64,000 nucleotides of DNA from JBKBMT01 sp046295655 (GTDB lineage: Bacteria > Pseudomonadota > Alphaproteobacteria > Rhodobacterales > Rhodobacteraceae): assembly GCA_046295655.1 (NCBI GenBank), contig JBKBMT010000004.1:1-64000 (forward strand), written 5' to 3'. The translations under genes and the position numbers were made by a program. Below the pieces are notes generated by a model. It saw nothing but the letters and a program-made list of their open reading frames with translations. It was not told the DNA's origin and made no database searches. Below, piece after piece: positions 58,993 through 64,000 of this stretch (the stretch's first letter is position 1; each line of letters starts with the position of its first letter).

Positions 58993-59721
58993 TCAGCTTT
59001 GCCGCCGAATTCCAGCCCCGCGGGCCTGCGGCGCAGGGTCGAAGGGCAGGGCGGTTGCGATGCTTGCGGCCTCGGGCGTCAGAGTGCACCCGACCGCCAG
59101 CATCCGGACCCCGGCGGCCCGGGCGGCGTCGAAGGCCGCCGCATAGGCGGGGTCGATATCCCCGGCGATGCGCACCCGCGCCCCGTCGCTGCGCGCCACG
59201 AGATACAGCATCGCTGCCGGCCGGCCGTTCCTCGCTGCGGTCGCAAGAAGGTCCAGATGCCTCCGTCCCCTCGTGGTCACGCTGTCGGGAAATTCTGCCC
59301 AGCCGCCGCGCATCAGCGTCACCGATTTCACCTCGAGCAGCAGGTCCGAACCGCTCAGCACGAAATCCACCCGGCTGTCGCCAAGCGCTACCTCGGACCG
59401 GAAGCCGGCGCGCGCGTCCAGTCCCGGCAGGCGCCCCTGCCGCAATGCCGCTGCCACCAGGCGATTGGCCAGCCCGGTATCGACCAGCACGAGCGCCGCT
59501 CCGGCGGTCTCGACCAGCTTCCACGACCAGCCGAGCTTGCGTCCGGTCGCCGCGGTCCGGGCGATCCAGCACCGCGCTCCGGGCTCCGCAAGGCCCTGCA
59601 TCGAACCGGGATTTGGGCAATGGGCGGTGACGAAGGTGCCGCAGGGCAGTTCCAGGTCCGCCAGAAACCGCTTGTAGCGGCGCACCAGCCGCGCCTCGAC
59701 CAGGGGGGTTTGAAAGCGCAT
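58993..59721 (-). CDS. sfsA: SfsA family protein
   Basis: A 242-residue protein of the sugar fermentation stimulation family: AHCPNPGSM near 33-41, LEVKSVTLM near 133-141 and FPDSVTTRGRRHLDLL near 147-162. These conserved Asp, Glu and Lys residues resemble a PD-(D/E)XK nuclease core, and family members bind DNA, but the biological role is unsettled. Start at the ATG at 59721; the upstream frame overlaps the divergent cinA-like gene. Confidence 0.93.
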   Translation of the reverse strand: MRFQTPLVEARLVRRYKRFLADLELPCGTFVTAHCPNPGSMQGLAEPGARCWIARTAATGRKLGWSWKLVETAGAALVLVDTGLANRLVAAALRQGRLPGLDARAGFRSEVALGDSRVDFVLSGSDLLLEVKSVTLMRGGWAEFPDSVTTRGRRHLDLLATAARNGRPAAMLYLVARSDGARVRIAGDIDPAYAAAFDAARAAGVRMLAVGCTLTPEAASIATALPFDPAPQARGAGIRRQS

Positions 59722-59767
59722 GAGCGCGGGCCTATACCGGGGCCGGAGCCTTCGCAAGGAGCCTGGC

Positions 59768-60493
59768 ATGTCCAACCCCACCGCCGCCATGCTGGTGATC
59801 GGCGACGAGATCCTTTCGGGCCGCACGCGCGATTCGAACCTGCATCATCTGGCCGGGGAACTGACGCGCCACGGCATCGTCCTGCGCGAGGCGCGGGTCG
59901 TCGCGGACGATCACGACGCCATCGTGCGGGCGGTCAACGATCTGCGCTCGGCACACGATCACCTGTTCACCTCGGGCGGTATCGGTCCGACCCATGACGA
60001 CATCACCGCCGACGCCGTCGCCGCCGCCCTTGGCGTGCCGATCGACGTGCGCGAGGATGCCCGCGCGATCCTCGTGGCCCATTACCGGCGCACCGGGATG
60101 GAGCTGAACGAAGCCCGGCTGCGGATGGCGCGCATCCCTGAAGGCGCCACACTGATCGAGAACCCCGTATCCGCCGCGCCGGGCTTCAGCATCGGGAACG
60201 TGCATGTCCTGGCCGGCGTGCCTGCCATTTTCCAGGCCATGGTGGCATCTGTGCTGCCGTCGCTGACCGGCGGCGCCCCGATGCTGAGCCAGAGCCTTCA
60301 GGTCAATCGCGGCGAGGGCGAGATCGCCGGCGCGTTCGGCGCTCTGGCGTCCGAATTCCCCGATCTGTCCATGGGATCCTACCCCTTCATCCGCAACGGG
60401 GCGCATGGCACCAATCTGGTGATCCGCGGCACCGACCCGGTGCGGGTCGATGAGGCGATGGCGCGTCTCGTCACCCTGTTCGGCACGGATTGA
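59768..60493 (+). CDS. CinA-like protein, MoCF_biosynth domain only
   Basis: A 241-residue competence/damage-inducible protein A homologue consisting of the molybdopterin-binding fold: MLVIGDEILSGRTRDSN near residues 8-24, and FTSGGIGPTHDDITADAVA near 75-93, including the GGxGPTxDD catalytic loop. The C-terminal nicotinamide nucleotide deamidase domain of full-length CinA is missing, as in the short alphaproteobacterial group. ADP-ribose pyrophosphatase activity is known for the COG1058 domain. AAGGAG precedes the ATG. The GNAT gene starts 4 bases later. Confidence 0.9.
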   Translation: MSNPTAAMLVIGDEILSGRTRDSNLHHLAGELTRHGIVLREARVVADDHDAIVRAVNDLRSAHDHLFTSGGIGPTHDDITADAVAAALGVPIDVREDARAILVAHYRRTGMELNEARLRMARIPEGATLIENPVSAAPGFSIGNVHVLAGVPAIFQAMVASVLPSLTGGAPMLSQSLQVNRGEGEIAGAFGALASEFPDLSMGSYPFIRNGAHGTNLVIRGTDPVRVDEAMARLVTLFGTD

Positions 60494-60497
60494 GCGG

Positions 60498-61208
60498 ATG
60501 CAGCCGTCGTCGGCCGACCTGTTCGCGGCGCTGGAAGCGACGTGGCCGGCCGCCGCCGTCCGGCGAGAGGGCGACTGGCTGATCCGTGACGGGCAGGGCG
60601 GCGGCAAGCGGGTGTCGGCCGCGACGGCAGCCGGGCCCGGGGCGACGGCGCAGATCGGCGCGATGGAATCGGCCCAGGCGGCACTCGGGCAGCCGTCGCT
60701 TGTCATGATCCGGCCCGGGGACGGGGCGCTGGACACGGCACTTGCCGACCGTGGCTATCGCCGGGTCGATCCGACCGTGCTGCTGGCGATCGCCGCCGGA
60801 TCCCTGCGCCCACCCGCACCGATGACGACCTTTCCGGTCTGGCCGCCGTTCCAGGTGATCCGAGATCTGTGGGCCGAGGCCGGGATTGGCCCGGCGCGGC
60901 AGGCGGTGATGGAGCGGTCTTCGGATCCCAGATGTGCGATCATGGGCCGCGCCCAGGACCGGGTGGCGGGCGCGGGATTCGTTGCCGTGGCCCGCCGGAT
61001 CGCGATGATGCATGCGCTGGAGGTGCGGCCCGACTTCCGTCGGCAAGGAACCGCCGACAACATCATGCGGCGTGCCTGCATCTGGGCGCAGGATCATGCT
61101 GCCGACTGGCTCTGCGTCGCCGTGACCGAGGCCAACACCGCAGCGCGTGCATTGTATGCTTCCCTCGGACTTCGGGCTGTGGATAACTATCACTATCGAA
61201 TGAGGTGA
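60498..61208 (+). CDS. GNAT-family N-acetyltransferase
   Basis: A 236-residue protein whose C-terminal half is the GNAT fold: LEVRPDFRRQGTADNIMRRA near residues 175-194 is the acetyl-CoA loop (R/QxxGxG/A) and ALYASLGLRAVDNYHYRMR closes the domain. The N-terminal half (about 1-100) resembles a degenerate GNAT module. The substrate cannot be named. It is coupled to the CinA-like gene by a 4-base gap. Confidence 0.87.
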   Translation: MQPSSADLFAALEATWPAAAVRREGDWLIRDGQGGGKRVSAATAAGPGATAQIGAMESAQAALGQPSLVMIRPGDGALDTALADRGYRRVDPTVLLAIAAGSLRPPAPMTTFPVWPPFQVIRDLWAEAGIGPARQAVMERSSDPRCAIMGRAQDRVAGAGFVAVARRIAMMHALEVRPDFRRQGTADNIMRRACIWAQDHAADWLCVAVTEANTAARALYASLGLRAVDNYHYRMR

Positions 61209-61227
61209 GCCCGAAGAGGCCGGAGCA

Positions 61228-62193
61228 GTGCGGCTGACAAGAGCAATCCTGCCAATGGCTTCCCGATTGGCGTTCTCGACGCTGCTGTGCGGCGCTGCCC
61301 TGCCGTGCGCTGCTGCGGACCTGCTGCCGCCTTCGGATGCAGCCATCGTCCTGTCGCGCAGCCTTGGCGAGGCTCCTCACGCCCTGCCGGTCGGCCCCTG
61401 GGACGGAACCGGTGTTCCCGCGCGCGAGGTGGCGGGCCCGATACGCGAAGAGGTGTGGCAGATCGCGCATGATGGGCAGAGTGCAACCCAGCTTGCCGAG
61501 CCGCTGCGCGCGACCCTTGAGGGGGCGGGTTTCGAGATCCTGCTCGACTGCACCGCCCGGTCCTGCGGCGGGTTCGATTTCCGTTTTGCCGTCCATGTGG
61601 CGCCGCAGCCCGAGATGCGGGTCGATCTGGGCGATTTCCGGTTCATCTCGGCGGTGCGGGGCGAGGGCAAGCAGGCAGAGGCGGTATCGATCCTTGCAAG
61701 CCGGTCCTCGACTACGGGCTTTGTCCAGATCGTGCGGAGCGGCGGCCCCGAAACCGGGCGGATCCTCGCATCATCCAAGGCCATGGAGGATGCGCGTTCC
61801 GGGCCGCCGGAAGCGGGCGAAGCGGTCGAGACGGCGATGCGGGCGGGAAGTCTCGTGCTGGATGACCTGGTGTTCGCCGCAGGTGCGGCCGAGCTGCGCC
61901 CGGGCGACTACCCCGCGCTTGCCGAGATCGCCGACTGGCTGCGTGCGGATCCCCTGCGCCGGGCGTCCCTGGTCGGCCACTCGGACGCGAGCGGTGGGCA
62001 CGAGATCAATCTCGACCTGTCCCGACGACGGGCCGAGGCGGTGCGCCGGTGGTTGATCGACATGCACGCCGTAGCGCCCGCACAGCTCGTCGCCGAAGGC
62101 GTGGGCTATCTGGCACCGCGTGCCAGCAATCTGACCGAGGAGGGGCGGGCTCGGAACCGTCGCGTCGAGGTGATCCTGTCACCAGTCCAGTGA
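61228..62193 (+). CDS. OmpA-family outer-membrane/periplasmic protein
   Basis: A 321-residue exported protein from the GTG at 61228 (signal peptide with cleavage near LPCAAA); the ATG at 61255 is an alternative. Residues about 40-190 form an unassigned domain with two cysteines (LDCTARSCGGFDF). The C-terminal peptidoglycan-binding OmpA domain (about 210-321) has LVLDDLVFAAGAAELRPGD, VGHSDASGG and LSRRRAEAVRRWL, with the Asp and Arg that contact diaminopimelate. Non-canonical beta-barrel, probably a periplasmic anchor protein. Confidence 0.9.
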   Translation: MRLTRAILPMASRLAFSTLLCGAALPCAAADLLPPSDAAIVLSRSLGEAPHALPVGPWDGTGVPAREVAGPIREEVWQIAHDGQSATQLAEPLRATLEGAGFEILLDCTARSCGGFDFRFAVHVAPQPEMRVDLGDFRFISAVRGEGKQAEAVSILASRSSTTGFVQIVRSGGPETGRILASSKAMEDARSGPPEAGEAVETAMRAGSLVLDDLVFAAGAAELRPGDYPALAEIADWLRADPLRRASLVGHSDASGGHEINLDLSRRRAEAVRRWLIDMHAVAPAQLVAEGVGYLAPRASNLTEEGRARNRRVEVILSPVQ

Positions 62194-62203
62194 CGGCAGA
62201 GGC

Positions 62204-63109
62204 TTACCAGTCGTCGGGGCCCTTGTCCGCATAGTGTCGGACCAGAAAGTCGATGAACGCCCGGACCTTCGGCTGGGTGAACCGGCCCGGCGGATAGACC
62301 GCATAGATGCCCAGGATCTCGGGCGGCAGGCCGCGGATCGCTTCTTCCACCAGACCTTCCTTCATCGCCTCGCCGTACAGGAAGGCCGGCAGATAGGCGA
62401 TGCCGAGACCTGAAATCGCGGCATGCAGCAGTGACTGGCCGTCGTTGACCGTCAGCCAGCCCGCAGAACGGACCTGTCGCTTTTCTCCGGACGGAGCGGT
62501 GATCTTCCAGACGTTGCCGTTGGCCGGGCTGGACTAGTGCAGCAGCTTGTGGTCGTTCAGGTCGTCGATCTTCAGCGGACGGCCGAACTTCTGGAAATAG
62601 GCGGGCGCGCCGATCATGCGCTTCGCCGTTTCGCAAAGCTTGCGGGCGCGCAGGCTGGAATCCTCCAGTTCGCCCACGCGGATCGCCATGTCGAAGCCTT
62701 CCGAGATCAGTTCGACATACCGGTTGTTCAGCACCATGTTGACGGTGATGTCGGGATACTCGTGCAGGAACTGTCCCAGAATCGGAGAGACATGGTTGAC
62801 GCCGAAATCCGTCGCAACCGAAATCCGAAGCACCCCGGAGGGTGCCGACTGCATCGACGTGACCAGCGCATCCGCCTCGCCGGCGTCGTTCAGCACACGG
62901 CGCGCGCGGTCATAGTAGGCAAGCCCGATCTCCGTCGGTGACACCCGGCGCGTGGTGCGGTTCAGAAGTCGCGCGCCGAGACGTGCCTCAAGCGACGAGA
63001 CATGCTTCGAGACCGCCGATTTCGAGATTCCCATCTTCTTTGCAGCATCGGTGAACCCACCCTGATCCACGACAGTGGCGAACGCTTCCATTTCGGTCAG
63101 ACGGTCCAT
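62204..63109 (-). pseudogene. LysR-family regulator interrupted by in-frame TAG
   Basis: One frame of 302 codons codes for a complete LysR regulator: winged HTH with MDRLTEMEAFATVVDQGGFT and KKMGISKSAVSKHVSSLEAR at residues 1-44, and a periplasmic-fold effector domain from about 90 on. Codon 192 (62534-62536) is TAG, between KLLH and SSPANGNVWK, where relatives have Tyr; the following 109 codons stay in frame and keep the family pattern (GWLTVNDGQSLL, GLGIAYLPAFLYGE). TAC to TAG needs one base change. Without suppression only a truncated product without the second effector subdomain is made. Convergent with the OmpA-like gene. Confidence 0.82.
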
Positions 63110-63485
63110 TGTTCATTCCATGCAGATCGAGCCAGGTATCCGGCGGGTATCGTCTGCGAATGGGGCAGCAATGCGGAACTTGCGCGACAAGTCCGGGGGT
63201 TTTCGGGGGCATCGTCGCGCCGCTGGAAACCCGCTGCGCGTTCGTCTCGGCCGAACTGGCGGGGCATCGGCGAAAGATGGCGCCGGTCCGCGCCTGGTTG
63301 TGGCGGAAAAAGGCCGTCGCGCCGCGGGTGAGCGGGATAACGTCCCGGAATGGACACGTCATGGCGACATATTGCTCGCAATATCGCTCAAAGGTTGAGT
63401 TATATGGAACATCATTCCCGTTATGCCTAGGTTGATGCTGCGCGACGCAGACAGGGCGTCCGTCATCTACCCGAAAGGACAAGCC
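63110..63485. other. Intergenic region between LysR and EF-hand genes
   Basis: 376 bases with no credible coding frame on either strand; open stretches are short and Arg-rich shadows. GC content falls in the last 120 bases (63360-63480), where an inverted repeat at 63369-63384 and a GGAA-N5-TTCC repeat (63406-63418) occur. This part probably carries the promoter of the EF-hand gene. The middle (63120-63350) shows nothing I can assign. Confidence 0.45.
63369..63384. promoter_or_regulatory. Inverted repeat upstream of the EF-hand gene
   Basis: ATATTGCTCGCAATAT is a perfect 7-base inverted repeat with a 2-base centre. It includes the T-N11-A layout of LysR sites, and the damaged LysR gene is divergent across this gap, so it may be its operator. 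It lies 102 bases before the EF-hand start codon. Confidence 0.45.
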
Positions 63486-63725
63486 ATGAAACGCAACATC
63501 CTGACCGCTTTCGCGGCGCTACTGAGCGTTCCTGCGATCGCCGTCGCTGCCTCCATTGCGGTCGAGGACCGGAACGGCGACGGTGTCTATTCCTTTGAGG
63601 AGCTGCAGGCGGCGGTTCCCGATCTGACCGTGGAGCAGTTCGACCGGATCGACCGGAACGGCGACGGCGTCGTCAGTCCCGAGGAACTCGAAGCCGCGGC
63701 TGCCGAGGGGCTGATCGCGCAGTGA
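63486..63725 (+). CDS. Small exported EF-hand calcium-binding protein
   Basis: A 79-residue protein with a signal peptide (1-21, cleavage near AVAA) and two canonical EF-hand loops, DRNGDGVYSFEE (28-39) and DRNGDGVVSPEE (56-67), which share the same DRNGDG start and have Glu at position 12. It should be a calcium-binding periplasmic protein. GAAAGGAC lies 6 bases before the ATG. Short secreted pairs of EF-hands like this are frequent in Rhodobacterales, without assigned roles. Confidence 0.87.
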   Translation: MKRNILTAFAALLSVPAIAVAASIAVEDRNGDGVYSFEELQAAVPDLTVEQFDRIDRNGDGVVSPEELEAAAAEGLIAQ

Positions 63726-63747
63726 TCGCGGGATTTTTGAACTGCGC

Positions 63748-63771
63748 GGGGTGGCCCTGACGGGCCGCCCC
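63748..63771 (+). terminator. GC hairpin after the EF-hand gene
   Basis: GGGGTGGCCC (63748-63757) and GGGCCGCCCC (63762-63771) pair with one G-T wobble around the loop TGAC. It follows the EF-hand stop by 22 bases. No T-run follows, so termination may need Rho or be partial. Confidence 0.4.
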
Positions 63772-63843
63772 GTCGGCTGAGCCTTGCACCGGAGTGTCCC
63801 TTGTGCATGAATGCGCGGGTAGCATGTATCAGGATCGCGGTCG

Positions 63844-64000
63844 ATGTCGCGGCTCGTTCCGTTTGCGCTCGTGCTCTTTGCCGCCATGGCGCCGGCGGCG
63901 GCTGCCGATCCGTGGTCGGGCTGGGCCCCGGGCGTTCCACGATTCGCCTTCGCAGCGGGCGTGAGCGAAGTTGGCGACCCGGAAGTGATCCTTCGATACG
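63844..64000 (+). CDS. Exported protein, 5' part only
   Basis: An open frame from the ATG at 63844 to the window edge, 52 codons. The first 21 residues form a signal peptide, with a hydrophobic core LVPFALVLFAAM and an AAAA cleavage region; the mature part begins DPWSGWAPGVPRFAFAAGVS. I do not recognise the family from this fragment. No strong Shine-Dalgarno is visible just ahead. The remainder lies outside the window. Confidence 0.55.
   Translation, partial: MSRLVPFALVLFAAMAPAAAADPWSGWAPGVPRFAFAAGVSEVGDPEVILRY

Noticed and set aside
1..64000. tRNA, rRNA, CRISPR, insertion sequence or prophage
   Set aside because: Looked for T-loop and anticodon-arm patterns, spaced repeats, transposase motifs and terminal inverted repeats; none found.

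Overview
The window is a stretch of high-GC chromosome from an alphaproteobacterium, most likely a member of the Rhodobacteraceae (Rhodobacterales). The reasons are the gene families themselves (alphaproteobacterial-type serC with a serC-serA leader, CarD beside the 7Fe ferredoxin and a SUV3-like helicase, Hint-type protein, VPLPA-CTERM-like tail, thiBPQ with a TPP riboswitch), the strongly GC-biased third codon positions and the tight gene packing. I see no insertion sequence, phage, CRISPR, rRNA or tRNA. Nearly everything is housekeeping or catabolic, packed into short operons.

Layout. 0-3 kb: divergent hemE / hemC (tetrapyrrole synthesis) and a calcineurin-like phosphatase. 3-9 kb: a six-gene leftward homogentisate operon (hmgA, fahA, an MBL-fold protein, a small membrane protein, an aromatic-ring FAD monooxygenase and a 63-residue DUF2783 protein) driven by a strong sigma70-like promoter whose spacer is filled by a perfect inverted repeat. 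9-15 kb: serA and serC leftward with a serC leader, a di-haem cytochrome c interrupted by an in-frame stop, and serB. 15-21 kb: nucleoside hydrolase, SelO, a drug/metabolite transporter, a CoxG-like protein and a fused acetate kinase-PduL phosphotransacylase. 21-24.4 kb: an AraC regulator facing an SDR / StyA-like monooxygenase / flavin reductase operon that resembles indole-oxidation (iif/ind) loci. 24.6-31 kb: MaeB malic enzyme facing the nucleoside salvage operon cdd-deoB-add-upp, then a SPOR protein.

31-45 kb: an unknown membrane protein, acyl-CoA ligase, transporter, sulfotransferase and degenerate Hint protein, followed by leftward fatty-acid beta-oxidation genes (MerR regulator, large acyl-CoA dehydrogenase, a 70-residue protein, a second acyl-CoA dehydrogenase, thiolase, FadJ-type bifunctional enzyme). 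The MerR gene is preceded by a cluster of TGACGT half sites. 45-51 kb: TPR protein, SUV3-like RNA helicase, S4 protein, FdxA, CarD, then chorismate synthase. 51-56 kb: a frameshifted VPLPA-CTERM-like small gene, a TPP riboswitch and thiBPQ, then a CDF metal transporter. 56-64 kb: SH3 protein, 2-hydroxyacid dehydrogenase, ABM protein, map/sfsA, CinA-like protein, GNAT, OmpA-like protein, a LysR gene cut by an in-frame TAG, a secreted EF-hand protein and the beginning of another exported protein.

The most notable points are: the AckA-PduL fusion, which would carry acetyl-CoA to acetate in one polypeptide; a likely two-part 3-hydroxyphenylacetate 6-hydroxylase (MhaAB-like) feeding homogentisate; the putative indole-oxidation operon with AraC-type direct repeats; the hmgA promoter-operator; and several damaged reading frames (two Tyr-position nonsense codons, one lost stop, one frameshift) that are either recent mutations or sequence errors.
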